Shown here piece after piece: positions 25,990 through 34,953 of a stretch of 64,000 nt of DNA (position 1 is its first letter; the number at the start of each line of letters is the position of its first letter). A program made the translations under genes and the position numbers. The notes below the pieces were generated by a model. That model had not been told where the DNA came from and made no database searches. It saw only the letters and a list, made by a program, of their open reading frames with translations. This DNA is from Stenotrophobium rhamnosiphilum. GTDB taxonomy: Bacteria > Pseudomonadota > Gammaproteobacteria > Nevskiales > Nevskiaceae. The DNA is taken from NCBI RefSeq assembly GCF_003052265.1, contig NZ_QANS01000005.1, positions 124,001 through 188,000 of the forward strand, read 5' to 3'.

Positions 25990-26940
25990 TCACTTGCTGC
26001 GCTTCAACATGTTCTTCATTTCGAGCCAATCAGTAAACGCTTTCGCCCATTGATCACTGGTTGTTTCCTGTTGCTTCAAGGCGAAGCCATGTCCGCCTTC
26101 GGCGTAGACATGAAGTTCTGCTTCAACCCCCGCAGCTTGTAGGGTCTTGTAAATAGGCAGCGTGGAAATTGCTGTTAAGCCATCGTCCGCCGCAGCAGCC
26201 AAGAATACCGGCGGGGTGTCGCTAGGCACTTTGGCGATATTCCAAGGGCCGCTATAAATGATGCCCGCAAAATCCGGACGACTTGCAGAGTCATGATCGG
26301 TGGCAACGCCCGTAGCGACGACACCGCCAGCAGAAAAGCCGAGCACGCCAATTTTGCGTGAAGAAATACCCCATTCTTTTGCGCGCTTGCGTACGAGCTT
26401 GATCGCCTGCTGCGCATCTGCAATAGCTGGCGGCCCCAGACGCTGCATGTCTTCATGAATTGCGCCGCCGCCTGTGAGCAGTGGTACAAGAATGCCGAGA
26501 ATATCGATCGAGAAAGTGAAATCCGAAGCCGGCGTCTCTTCAACGCGATAACGCAGAATGAAAGCGGTAATACCTTTCGAGTTCAACCAACGAGCAATCT
26601 GTTCGCCTTCGAGATCAATACTCAAGAAACGGAATGCGCCGCCTGGGCAGATGATAACCGCAGTGCCGTTAGCGATTGCAGGGTCAGGCCGGTAAACCTC
26701 AAGCGACGGCTTGACCACATTGCGGACAACGCGATCGCCCCACGGCGCAACGGTTTCCTGCTCAACTTGCTTGAGCTTCTCCGCACCCGGAGCAACACCG
26801 GGCCAAACAGCAATGCGCTGCGGCCCAGTAGAAGATTGCTCAGGAGGCGTAACGATCTTGCCCGTCGCGCAGGCGCACAGCACGCTGAGTACTGCACCCG
26901 CTGCAATGGCGACGACAGCAGAACGCTTAGATTGCTTCAT
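25990..26940 (-). CDS. Alpha/beta-hydrolase esterase, probable lipoprotein
   Basis: A 316-residue hydrolase with an N-terminal hydrophobic segment ending SVLCACATG; the second cysteine of LCAC may be lipidated. Fold landmarks are IICPGGAFRFLSIDLEGEQIA (oxyanion region), the nucleophile in GVLGFSAGGVVATG, FLAAAADDGLTA (acid) and YAEGGHGFAL (histidine). This is the acetylxylan-esterase/BD-FAE-like group often found with glycoside hydrolases. It sits 15 bp after the TonB receptor gene and upstream of the rhamnosidase, so it probably deacylates the glycoside. The acyl group is unknown. Confidence 0.8.
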   Translation of the reverse strand: MKQSKRSAVVAIAAGAVLSVLCACATGKIVTPPEQSSTGPQRIAVWPGVAPGAEKLKQVEQETVAPWGDRVVRNVVKPSLEVYRPDPAIANGTAVIICPGGAFRFLSIDLEGEQIARWLNSKGITAFILRYRVEETPASDFTFSIDILGILVPLLTGGGAIHEDMQRLGPPAIADAQQAIKLVRKRAKEWGISSRKIGVLGFSAGGVVATGVATDHDSASRPDFAGIIYSGPWNIAKVPSDTPPVFLAAAADDGLTAISTLPIYKTLQAAGVEAELHVYAEGGHGFALKQQETTSDQWAKAFTDWLEMKNMLKRSK

Positions 26941-26955
26941 TATGCTTTGCTCTAT

Positions 26956-29745
26956 TTAGAAGCGTGCTTCAAGTGACATGCCGATGAATCGGAACGACTC
27001 GGTAGACAGCGCCTGACCTGACGTGTCGATGCCTGGCGATGACAGAGTGCCGAGCAGGTACGGCGCAAACAGGAACGGCGAGTTGGGCTTGTTGGTTAAG
27101 TTACGCCCAAAGATTGCAATTTCCCAGTTGCGGTCAGCACCACGAACACCAATTCTGCCACCCAAAATCGCGCGGTCAGGCGTTGTTGCACGGCTATCGT
27201 CAGATGGCACAAAGCTAATGCTGGTGCGATAAACCACATCGGCACCCACAAACATGCTTACTCGATCGCTAACGCCAAATTCATATTCTGGTGCCAGCAA
27301 GAACTTGAAGCGCGGTGCGTAAGTCATCTGCTTGCCGCCAATATCCTGCAGCGTCTCTGCATCGGTATCGGGGCATTCAGGGCCGACCTGCGTGCAAGTC
27401 GTCATGTAGCCAGCTGGGAACGTGACTTTGTTGTACAGGATGCCGCTGTTCACGACCAAGCCTTTGGCGAGGAAGCCGAACATATCCAACTCGATACCTT
27501 TTGTAACAACCTGCGAGATATTGTTTGGCGTCTGGCCTGCTGCGGTGAAGACTGAAGATTGGAAATCTTTGATCGTTGTGTGGAACACGTTGATGTTCGT
27601 CGCGATGATGCCGCCGAAGAACGTCGACTTGATGCCCGCTTCATAATCCATTGGGTATTCCGGCTTGACGATGGAGATCGAAGCCGGCGCTGGCAACTTA
27701 ACTTCCAGTCCGTCCAGAGTCGGAATAATTCCAGGTGGATTGAACACAACCTGTGGACCTTTATAACCGTGCGAAGCCGTCAGATACGCCATCGAGCTCT
27801 TCGAGATGTCGTACTGCAAACCCAATTTCCAGGAAATATTGTTGACCTTGGATTGACCAGCTAATGGTTCGTTCAATGGCATCAATGGCGAGCCGAGAGG
27901 AAGCAATGACGTGACCACGCCAAGATAGGACGTCGACGTCATCTGTACATCATCGCGAGTCCAGCGTGCACCGGCGATCAGCTTCAGATCATCCAGCACT
28001 CTGTACGTCGCTTGACCGAATACGGCATAGCTCTTCAGATCGGCAATGTATTGGTTCGGGTTGTTCAGCGCAACCAGACCGTTGGCGCAAATACCCAGCG
28101 TGCCGCACAAGGAGACTGGAATGGTGCCGTCAATGATCGACGTCAGCGCATCCGCGCCAATCACCTGCGTCAGGAAGTTAGGAACATGTGACTTCGACCA
28201 GAAGCCGCCGACCACGTATTCCAAGTCCTCGCCTACTGGAGAAGCCAAACGAACTTCTTGCGTGTAGACACTGTTATCAAACTTGTTGCCGTTATCGTAG
28301 TAATTGCCAGGCAGGCCATCGACGTCGATGAAACCATCCTGCTTGTAACGTCGCGCTGATGTAATCGATGTCAGCGTGTAATCGCCAATCTGCCAATCGA
28401 TCTGTGCAGAAGCACCATAGGTCGTAGCGTCGTTAACGGTCGGATTGTTATTGCATGAGATTCTGTTGCTCATCGACGGAATCGTGCCGTTGCAACCAGG
28501 AATCGCGGTGGGCTCGCCGGTATCGCTCTTCACGTAACGGTTGAACAGAATGTAGAGCTGTTCATTGACGTGCTGCTTCTCGTAGTCGCCGATAATGTTG
28601 ATGGTCAGATCAGGTGTCGGCTCCCACAGGAAACGTGCGCGACCACCATCAATTTTCAAAACGCTGTCATTGCCACGAACTGCGTTGTGGATCAGCCCAG
28701 ACTGATAACTCTGGCCAACGCTGATACGAAATGCGGAATCGTCGGTGATTGGAATGTTCACCATGCCATGCACAACTCGGGTGTCGTACTTAGCGCCAAG
28801 CTCTGCACGACCAAAGGCTTCAAACTTCGAAGGATCAGGCTTGTTGGTAGTAACGCTGATCACACCGGCTGATGCGTTCTTGCCGAACAGCGTGCCTTGA
28901 GGACCGCGCAACACTTCAATCTGTGCGATGTCGAACAAGCTCACCGATGGTGCTTTACCCAGCACAACGCCATCTGCGACGTAGGAAACAGCTTGCTCGG
29001 CAGTAACGCTGAATGAGTTGGTAGAAATACCGCGAATACTGATACGCGTGTCTGGGTTGCCGTCTTCGCCGCTGGCTTCCACGGCGGGAACTGCGCGACT
29101 CAGATTGCTGATCTGACTAATGTTCTGTCGGCTCATCTGTTCAGAGTTAACAACCGTCACAGCGATAGGCACTTTCTGCAAACGTTCTTCACGCTTCTGC
29201 GCCGTTACAACAATTTCATCGATGTTCTGTGGTGCCGCTTCTTCCTTCTCGACTTTGACTACCTTCTTCTCTTCCTGATGATTCACAGGAATTGTCGGAA
29301 GGAGTTCTGAAGTCTGACTGGCGTCGCCGCTTGCAGCTGGCGCAGCTGCAGTCGCGTCGGTTGCTGCGGCATCAGTTGCAGCAGGCTGTGCTGAGAGTTC
29401 TTCGATACCCGCTAATGGATCGTCTACTGGTTTAGCAGTGGCAGTGGTTTCAGCTGTCGTCGCAGCTGGAACTTGCTCTGCATTTGCAGGCACTGCTGTC
29501 GTTTCTGCTACCGCGGCAGAATCTGGAGCAGCAGTAGTTTCTGCAGCAGCTGGCTCAGCAGCAACAGCTTCTGGTGCAGGAGTCGCAGCTGAGTTTTCTG
29601 CGCTAGGCGCAATCGCTGATTCAGCAGCAGGTTCAGTAGTAGCTGATTGCGCTTCTTGCGCAATAGCTGAGGCCGTGGAAATTGCCGTGATCAACGACAA
29701 GCAACCGGGAACTAACAACGCGCGCACATGTGTAGCGATTGACAT
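26956..29745 (-). CDS. TonB-dependent outer-membrane receptor with long Ala/Thr/Glu-rich N-terminal region
   Basis: A 929-residue receptor. The signal peptide is residues 1-29, and a TonB box EIVVTAQKREERLQ lies at about 177-190. Next come a plug domain (IRGISTNSFSVTAEQAVSYV, EVLRGPQGTLFGKNASAGVI) and a beta-barrel ending in FRFIGMSLEARF with the C-terminal aromatic. Residues 30-150 are a low-complexity stretch of Ala, Thr, Pro and Glu, absent from most receptors of this type. It is first in the operon with an esterase and GH78, so it probably imports a rhamnosylated or acylated glycoside. Divergent from a TetR gene. Confidence 0.9.
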   Translation of the reverse strand: MSIATHVRALLVPGCLSLITAISTASAIAQEAQSATTEPAAESAIAPSAENSAATPAPEAVAAEPAAAETTAAPDSAAVAETTAVPANAEQVPAATTAETTATAKPVDDPLAGIEELSAQPAATDAAATDATAAAPAASGDASQTSELLPTIPVNHQEEKKVVKVEKEEAAPQNIDEIVVTAQKREERLQKVPIAVTVVNSEQMSRQNISQISNLSRAVPAVEASGEDGNPDTRISIRGISTNSFSVTAEQAVSYVADGVVLGKAPSVSLFDIAQIEVLRGPQGTLFGKNASAGVISVTTNKPDPSKFEAFGRAELGAKYDTRVVHGMVNIPITDDSAFRISVGQSYQSGLIHNAVRGNDSVLKIDGGRARFLWEPTPDLTINIIGDYEKQHVNEQLYILFNRYVKSDTGEPTAIPGCNGTIPSMSNRISCNNNPTVNDATTYGASAQIDWQIGDYTLTSITSARRYKQDGFIDVDGLPGNYYDNGNKFDNSVYTQEVRLASPVGEDLEYVVGGFWSKSHVPNFLTQVIGADALTSIIDGTIPVSLCGTLGICANGLVALNNPNQYIADLKSYAVFGQATYRVLDDLKLIAGARWTRDDVQMTSTSYLGVVTSLLPLGSPLMPLNEPLAGQSKVNNISWKLGLQYDISKSSMAYLTASHGYKGPQVVFNPPGIIPTLDGLEVKLPAPASISIVKPEYPMDYEAGIKSTFFGGIIATNINVFHTTIKDFQSSVFTAAGQTPNNISQVVTKGIELDMFGFLAKGLVVNSGILYNKVTFPAGYMTTCTQVGPECPDTDAETLQDIGGKQMTYAPRFKFLLAPEYEFGVSDRVSMFVGADVVYRTSISFVPSDDSRATTPDRAILGGRIGVRGADRNWEIAIFGRNLTNKPNSPFLFAPYLLGTLSSPGIDTSGQALSTESFRFIGMSLEARF

Positions 29746-29806
29746 CCAATGTCTCCTCCAAAGGCCGTTTTACGGCTCGAATAAGCCAATACTATCCATG
29801 AAAAAA

Positions 29807-29841
29807 CAAACTGGCAAGCCGGTTTGTTATTGTCATATAAT
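29807..29841 (+). promoter_or_regulatory. TetR-type operator and promoter between the receptor gene and tetR
   Basis: The 20-bp inverted repeat CAAACTGGCAAGCCGGTTTG (29807-29826, one mismatch) has the CAAAC...GTTTG arms common to TetR-family operators. Ten bases further a perfect -10 TATAAT (29836-29841) can serve tetR, so the operator would overlap its -35 region. The TonB receptor start is 62 bp away on the other strand. Confidence 0.6.
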
Positions 29842-29901
29842 GGGACGAATCGAACGGTGCTAAAGGCGTCGTTTCGGACTAAAAACAAAAGGGAGTTAGC
29901 A

Positions 29902-30591
29902 GTGCCAAAAGCCAAGCCCACCGCAGTTAAGGCGGCCGTAAAAGCAGCCGTACGCAGCAAGAAGGTCGTTGTGGAATTGCCGCGCGCTCGCCGTACCAAT
30001 ACTGAACGCAGTTCAGAAACGCGCCGGAAGCTTTTCGACGCTTCGATCTCGTGCTTACACGAGTTTGGCTATGCAGCGACAACAACGGCGATGGTTGCTG
30101 AGCGCGCTGGCGTAAGCCGTGGCGCGATGAATCACCACTTTGCAACCAAAGTTGATCTGATGGTAGCGGTCGTCGAATACATCTACGCACGCGACATCGA
30201 TATTTATCGCGAAAGCCTTACTCGAATTCCTCAGAAAGATCACATGCGCCGCTTGTTGGATCTGGCGTGGACAACGATCAGCGGCGACGGTGGACAAGCC
30301 GTGCTGCACGTCATGCTGGCCATGCAAGGCGATCCAGAGCTGCGCATCAAATTGCCGCCAGTGATCAACGCAATCAGCGAAGGTTCACGCCAAGGCCTGA
30401 GAAGTCTGGCTAAAGCGTCCGGCCTCAAGAATCAGGCGGTGATCGACGCTAGCAGTGTTCTCCATCTTGCCGCGTTACGTGGACTGGCAATTGAATCGAT
30501 TATTTCGCCAGATCAGAAAGGTATTGCTGGCGCACTGAAGCTCTTACACGTCTATCAGGATTATCTGGTTAACACGCTGAGCAAAGACTAA
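29902..30591 (+). CDS. TetR-family regulator divergent from the TonB receptor operon
   Basis: A 229-residue TetR regulator with a lysine/alanine-rich N-terminal tail (KPTAVKAAVKAAVRSKK). The helix-turn-helix follows at about residues 40-85 (RRKLFDASISCLHEFGYAAT, MVAERAGVSRGAMNHHFATK) and then a variable helical ligand domain. The GTG at 29902 has GGGAG six bases before it; the longer frame from 29824 would place the promoter inside the gene. It probably represses the divergent receptor-esterase-rhamnosidase operon through the palindrome at 29807. Ligand unknown. Confidence 0.85.
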   Translation: MPKAKPTAVKAAVKAAVRSKKVVVELPRARRTNTERSSETRRKLFDASISCLHEFGYAATTTAMVAERAGVSRGAMNHHFATKVDLMVAVVEYIYARDIDIYRESLTRIPQKDHMRRLLDLAWTTISGDGGQAVLHVMLAMQGDPELRIKLPPVINAISEGSRQGLRSLAKASGLKNQAVIDASSVLHLAALRGLAIESIISPDQKGIAGALKLLHVYQDYLVNTLSKD

Positions 30592-30611
30592 GCGCTACGC
30601 TTTTTGATCGC

Positions 30612-30669
30612 CCAATAAAAAACATCCCATGAACTCTCCGTAGCGTCCTTCAGAGAATTCATGGAATGT
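30612..30669 (-). terminator. Terminator of the tannase/carboxylesterase operon
   Basis: A 17-bp inverted repeat with two mismatches (30622-30638 with 30653-30669, 14-base loop) is followed on the minus strand by TTTTTTATTGGG. This fits a rho-independent terminator for the leftward esterase genes. It may also stop tetR from the other side. Confidence 0.65.
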
Positions 30670-30712
30670 TAGTCAACGCTAGAACTAGCGAAGCAGTTTA
30701 GGCAACGCGCTG

Positions 30713-32305
30713 TTACTTCTTATCAGCGCGGCACTCAAAGTTTTCAGCCTTATCGGTAGAGCCGCTACCCTTCCAATGTGCGACTTTCGGATAAGGGCAC
30801 AGTGGCCGCGTACGTAGGGGCTCGCTTTGCTCCATACCCAGCAGCTTCGCGTACTCATTTTCATACTTGCTGGCAATGATCGTGTCAGGTGCCGTCTTCT
30901 TTTCGACCCACTGCTCAAGCGGCGTCAGCATGTCGAAATCATTCGGCCCTGGCCCACCAATGCAATGCGCTAAACCCGGCGCCATGTAGAAGCGCATGAA
31001 TTTCGCGGTTGCTGCTGCACCCATCTTGGCGTGCAAACGTTCGTAGTACTTGATCGTGCCCAGCGGCGTCAGCGCGCCATCGGCCCAGCCGTGATACAGA
31101 ATCAACTTGCCGCCCTTCTTTGCAAAGGCGCTCATGTCTGGCTTATCTGAGTTCAGAATCGGGCCAATCTTTTTTACCGACTTGGCGTAATCCGCATCAA
31201 GATTGAGTTTGGATAAATCCCAAGCTGCATCTTCATGAACCATATTGCGGAAGAGTTCAGTTGCGTAAAACGCTTGGTCTGCCTTTGGCCCCGTAATCCA
31301 CTGCGACCATTGCACTGCTTCAGAGCCAACCGGATAGCCTGGATACATTTGGGCGCCAGTTTTTGAATTGCGCGGTCCTTGGTAAATCTTTTTCGCAGCT
31401 TCAACTTGGGCTGCGCTCAGGCAGTCCGCCTGATCGCCATTAGTGCACTGAACAACAGCAGGATTAAATACACAGCGACGTGGATCTTCCAGAATTCCAT
31501 CGGCAACTCCATCTATTAAGTCGCATTGTTTAATGACCGCGTCTTGCAACACGGCAAGCTTATCGTCAGGCAGTGCGCTTTCAGGCGTCTCGTTAATGGC
31601 TTTCGTATTCCAAGCAAAGCCTGCTGAGATTCCGGTCCACGCATTTGCGGGTGCGCCCGCCACGATGCCATCGTAATCGTGTGGAAAGCGTTGAGCTTCC
31701 ATCAAGGCTTCGCGTCCGCCGTTAGAGCATCCCTGAAAATAAGAATACTTTTGTGCCTTGTTGTAATGCGCTTTGATCAAAGCTTTAGCCGCTAGCGCAG
31801 TCACGTGATTTGAGCGATAGCCATAGTCCTTCACTCTTTCCGGATGCCCAAGTGCCCAAGCTCCATTCAAGCTCCAGCCCTCGCCTTCACCGACATGCCC
31901 GGTGTCAGTGCCTGCCGTCGCATAGCCACGCGCAACGGCATCACGCATCGCGACATGCGGCGGATTCAAACTGCCGGCCAATCCACCATTACCCGTGCCA
32001 AGAAATTTACCGTTCCAGTCTTTCTGAGGCGGCAACCATACTTCTGAACGAATTGATGAACCCTTCGTCGGCGTTAACGTCAGCAGCACTCGACAAAAAG
32101 TTGCATTGGCAGGCACCGGCGGCAAGATCGGCATGCCGAAATCAATGGTATCGGCAGGCGTCACCGTATCCACTGAATCAACATGCAGCTGCGCCATCTT
32201 GAAATTCTTCAAGTCATCACAGGAATTTTCTGCATAAGCCGGCATCATGCTTAACGCAACGATAACCAAGCCAAGCACACTCAATATTCTTCCAACGTTG
32301 TTCAC
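30713..32305 (-). CDS. Tannase/feruloyl-esterase family protein, exported
   Basis: A 530-residue enzyme of the tannase family (PF07519 type), which hydrolyses gallate or hydroxycinnamate esters. A signal peptide ends at SMMPAYA before ENSCDD. The nucleophile motif is YFQGCSNGGREALMEAQRFP, the acid is in LILYHGWADGALTP and the histidine in MAPGLAHCIGGPGP. Several cysteine pairs suit a periplasmic or secreted location. The start is GTG 32305 with GGAG seven bases before; the frame to 32338 is rejected. It starts 29 bp after the carboxylesterase gene, so they form one operon. The exact ester is not readable. Confidence 0.85.
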   Translation of the reverse strand: MNNVGRILSVLGLVIVALSMMPAYAENSCDDLKNFKMAQLHVDSVDTVTPADTIDFGMPILPPVPANATFCRVLLTLTPTKGSSIRSEVWLPPQKDWNGKFLGTGNGGLAGSLNPPHVAMRDAVARGYATAGTDTGHVGEGEGWSLNGAWALGHPERVKDYGYRSNHVTALAAKALIKAHYNKAQKYSYFQGCSNGGREALMEAQRFPHDYDGIVAGAPANAWTGISAGFAWNTKAINETPESALPDDKLAVLQDAVIKQCDLIDGVADGILEDPRRCVFNPAVVQCTNGDQADCLSAAQVEAAKKIYQGPRNSKTGAQMYPGYPVGSEAVQWSQWITGPKADQAFYATELFRNMVHEDAAWDLSKLNLDADYAKSVKKIGPILNSDKPDMSAFAKKGGKLILYHGWADGALTPLGTIKYYERLHAKMGAAATAKFMRFYMAPGLAHCIGGPGPNDFDMLTPLEQWVEKKTAPDTIIASKYENEYAKLLGMEQSEPLRTRPLCPYPKVAHWKGSGSTDKAENFECRADKK

Positions 32306-32334
32306 ACAATTCTCCGAACAGTCGAATGCAGCGA

Positions 32335-33939
32335 TCAACGCTTGCTGAAATGAAGCGTCAGCGCTTCAACAGCAGGCGTTGCAGCAGCCGCGACGGCCGC
32401 ACCCTTATCGGAGAACTCCAAAAGCTTGTCGTCTTTCTTGGTATATGCGGGCCAAGCAGCCTGGCCAGCAACATTAGGTACGCCGGTTTTGGCGAATGCA
32501 GTGAAATAATCTTGCAGCACTTTCGCCGCCTGACGATCCGCATCGCTCACCTTGTCACCAGTAGCTGCGAGATTGCCAAAGATGTACGGGATATCTGTTG
32601 CATGCGCCGCGCCTTTAGAGCCTTTCGACTTGGCTTCTGACACATAGCTGAATCGATAGAGATACGTTGGCTGTACAGATGACGCGCTTGCGGCCAGATA
32701 ACGTGCTGGTTCAACAAAGGTCACGTCACTAACGATGCTGACATCAAACACATCGCGCGAACCGTAGGCATCAACAATTTTGTCGAGATCGTCGCCGAGC
32801 TTCTCAACCAGTGGCTTGCTCATCGGCTTCAGGAAGATACCTGGCAAGAATCCAAGTTCATTGCTGGTGGAGCCAACGAGATAAGGAACCTTCGCCTGTT
32901 TACCTGCTGCAAAGCCGTCAGCAACACTGCTCGTGACAATCTTGCCGTCGAGAATCGGACCGGTGTAAGTCTTGGCTTCCGGATTGAGGAGGCTGATCGA
33001 GCCCTGAATCTTGGATGCAGGAATCGCGCGCAATGCCGCAGCGTCATCCTTGCCCTTGGCAAGACCAGCTGACGTAGCAAACGCTTGTCCAATCGATTCT
33101 GCTGAAGGACCGCTTGGACCATCATCACGCAGCGATTTCCAAACGGTGCGACCACCACCCGACATCACGATCGCTTTCTGGAACAAGCCTTTTGCCGGAC
33201 CCGCCAACATCAGGTTGTTGATGGAATCACCACCTGCGGACTGACCAAACACAGTCACGTTGTCAGGGTTGCCACCAAACGCTTTGATGTTGCGCTTGAT
33301 CCATTGCAGCGCAGCGATTTGATCCATGAAGCCGTAGTTGGCGAGCGCGCCATCTGGACTTTCAGCGCTCAGCGCAGGATGTGCAAAGAAGCCAAAACGA
33401 GCCAAGCGATAGTTAAACGTGACGACGATAACGCCGCGTGAAACCAGCGCGCTGCCATCCATCACAGCAGCCGTGCCCGATCCACTGACAAAACCACCGC
33501 CATGAACCCAGACCATCACTGGCAATTTGCTTGCAGGCGTTGCCGATGCAGGAGCCCAAACGTTCAAGTTGAGGCAATCTTCGCTGAGCGGCTGCTTTGA
33601 AGTTGTTTTGTCCCATGACATGCGATTCTGCATACAGTCGTTGCCGTATTGGCTTGCATCACGCACATCCGTCCACGCTGCGGCTGGTGCAGGTGCGCGC
33701 CAGCGACGATCGCCTACAGGCGGCGCGGCATACGGGATATTTTTGAACGAGATGACATCGATATTGTTTGCGCCGCGAAGCGCGCCGGTATCAACGCGTA
33801 CAACGTTGGCCTCAGGGGCAGCATCGGCAGCCGTCGCGTTGAATGGCAGGACTGTGCCCACGCTTACCAGCAGAGCAGCTGCTGACCGGATTAAAAATTG
33901 CGCGCGCGAAATCTGCTGCGTTTGATCATCCATAACCAT
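32335..33939 (-). CDS. Type-B carboxylesterase, exported
   Basis: A 534-residue carboxylesterase/lipase of the PnbA type. An N-terminal signal (FLIRSAAALLVSVGTVLPFN) is followed by GALRGANNIDVISFKNIPYA, EDCLNLNVWAP, the oxyanion HGGGFVSGSG and the nucleophile elbow VTVFGQSAGGDSI. The catalytic acid is in STSNELGF and the histidine probably in GAAHATDIPY. AGGAG stands seven bases before the ATG. First gene of a leftward two-gene esterase operon preceded by the CTCATTA/TAATGAG operator at 33998. Its substrate is probably a plant-type ester, by context. Confidence 0.88.
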   Translation of the reverse strand: MVMDDQTQQISRAQFLIRSAAALLVSVGTVLPFNATAADAAPEANVVRVDTGALRGANNIDVISFKNIPYAAPPVGDRRWRAPAPAAAWTDVRDASQYGNDCMQNRMSWDKTTSKQPLSEDCLNLNVWAPASATPASKLPVMVWVHGGGFVSGSGTAAVMDGSALVSRGVIVVTFNYRLARFGFFAHPALSAESPDGALANYGFMDQIAALQWIKRNIKAFGGNPDNVTVFGQSAGGDSINNLMLAGPAKGLFQKAIVMSGGGRTVWKSLRDDGPSGPSAESIGQAFATSAGLAKGKDDAAALRAIPASKIQGSISLLNPEAKTYTGPILDGKIVTSSVADGFAAGKQAKVPYLVGSTSNELGFLPGIFLKPMSKPLVEKLGDDLDKIVDAYGSRDVFDVSIVSDVTFVEPARYLAASASSVQPTYLYRFSYVSEAKSKGSKGAAHATDIPYIFGNLAATGDKVSDADRQAAKVLQDYFTAFAKTGVPNVAGQAAWPAYTKKDDKLLEFSDKGAAVAAAATPAVEALTLHFSKR

Positions 33940-33997
33940 GCCACTCTCCTGTCGCTTGCTTTTAGTAGTCGGCTCCGGATGTCATCATGTGACATCT

Positions 33998-34021
33998 CTC
34001 ATTAACCGTTTGCATAATGAG
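33998..34021. promoter_or_regulatory. TetR-type operator upstream of the esterase operon
   Basis: A perfect inverted repeat CTCATTA-N10-TAATGAG lies 59 bp before the carboxylesterase start. A closely related site occurs at 36357-36377 between the symporter and GH5 genes, sharing ATTAACC-N3-TG-Y-ATAATGAG-W-TTAT. The 330-bp region 33940-34269 otherwise holds no gene that I can see. Confidence 0.6.
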
Positions 34022-34269
34022 TTTATAATAGCCCAAGCATCGCAAATGTAAAAGCGGTGCCGATTACTGTGTGATCGCAGTGCAATATCAGCAGTAAGAT
34101 AGGGCTTAGAACACTGTCTACAAATGAAATTTCAGAGTTAAGACAACGTTAAAACCAATTAAATTCCGTATAGCGTGAGACTGACCCGTCACTTAAAGTC
34201 GCACTCGAATAAAATGAAGCATCAGATTATCGGCACTTAATCCTTTTGAACCTGCGCTCCGGATCCACA

Positions 34270-34953
34270 ATGAAAATTACAAAAATAAAGAAAGCGCGAG
34301 CTGCGAAGATCAAGAAAGTCAAAGATATCCTCAAGCCCAATACACGTGCCCTTCAAAAAGAAGCAACGCGAGCCACCATTCTGAACTCCGCCCTGCAAAT
34401 ATTTTCCGAGCATGGCTACGAAGGCAGTTCTACGCGCGATATTGCAGCCCATGCAGGCGTACATCACGCATTAATCAAATATTACTTTGAGAACAAAGAC
34501 AGCTTGTGGCGCGCTGCCGTGAGCTTTTTGTTTGAGCGGCAAGCGTCGGAGATGAATTTTGCACCGCCGGGCGCTTCAACCAAAACTCGCGAAGGCCGTC
34601 GCGAGTATGCGCGTACGATTTTGCGCCAATACGTTCTCTACTGTGCACGCCATCCAGAGCATGCACGCTTGATGGTGCAAGAGAGCGTGCGCGATAACGA
34701 TCGCCTTCAGTGGGCGGCAGATAGCTTCATCGTGCAAACCTCACGCTCAGCAGAAAAGTTTGTCCGCTTGATGCAGCGCGAAGGCGTGATGCCCCAAGGT
34801 TCAGCACCTGCAATGGTTTACATGATGGTCGGTGCTGCGCAGATGTTTTATACCCTCGCGCCGGAAGTCCGGCGCGTCTGGCATATCGATCCTTTCGACA
34901 AAAACGTTATCGAATCGCACATCGATGCTCTACAAGCGGTGTTTATCCGCTAG
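34270..34953 (+). CDS. TetR-family regulator (esterase/GH5 region)
   Basis: A 227-residue TetR protein with a lysine-rich N-terminal tail (KITKIKKARAAKIKKVKD) before the helix-turn-helix (TILNSALQIFSEHGYEGSST, RDIAAHAGVHHALIKYYFEN). A helical ligand domain follows. I prefer ATG 34270 over the TTG at 34246 because GGAT precedes it. It converges with the symporter gene, their ends overlapping by 11 bp. It is the best candidate to bind the paired operators at 33998 and 36357, one on each side. Ligand unknown. Confidence 0.83.
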   Translation: MKITKIKKARAAKIKKVKDILKPNTRALQKEATRATILNSALQIFSEHGYEGSSTRDIAAHAGVHHALIKYYFENKDSLWRAAVSFLFERQASEMNFAPPGASTKTREGRREYARTILRQYVLYCARHPEHARLMVQESVRDNDRLQWAADSFIVQTSRSAEKFVRLMQREGVMPQGSAPAMVYMMVGAAQMFYTLAPEVRRVWHIDPFDKNVIESHIDALQAVFIR

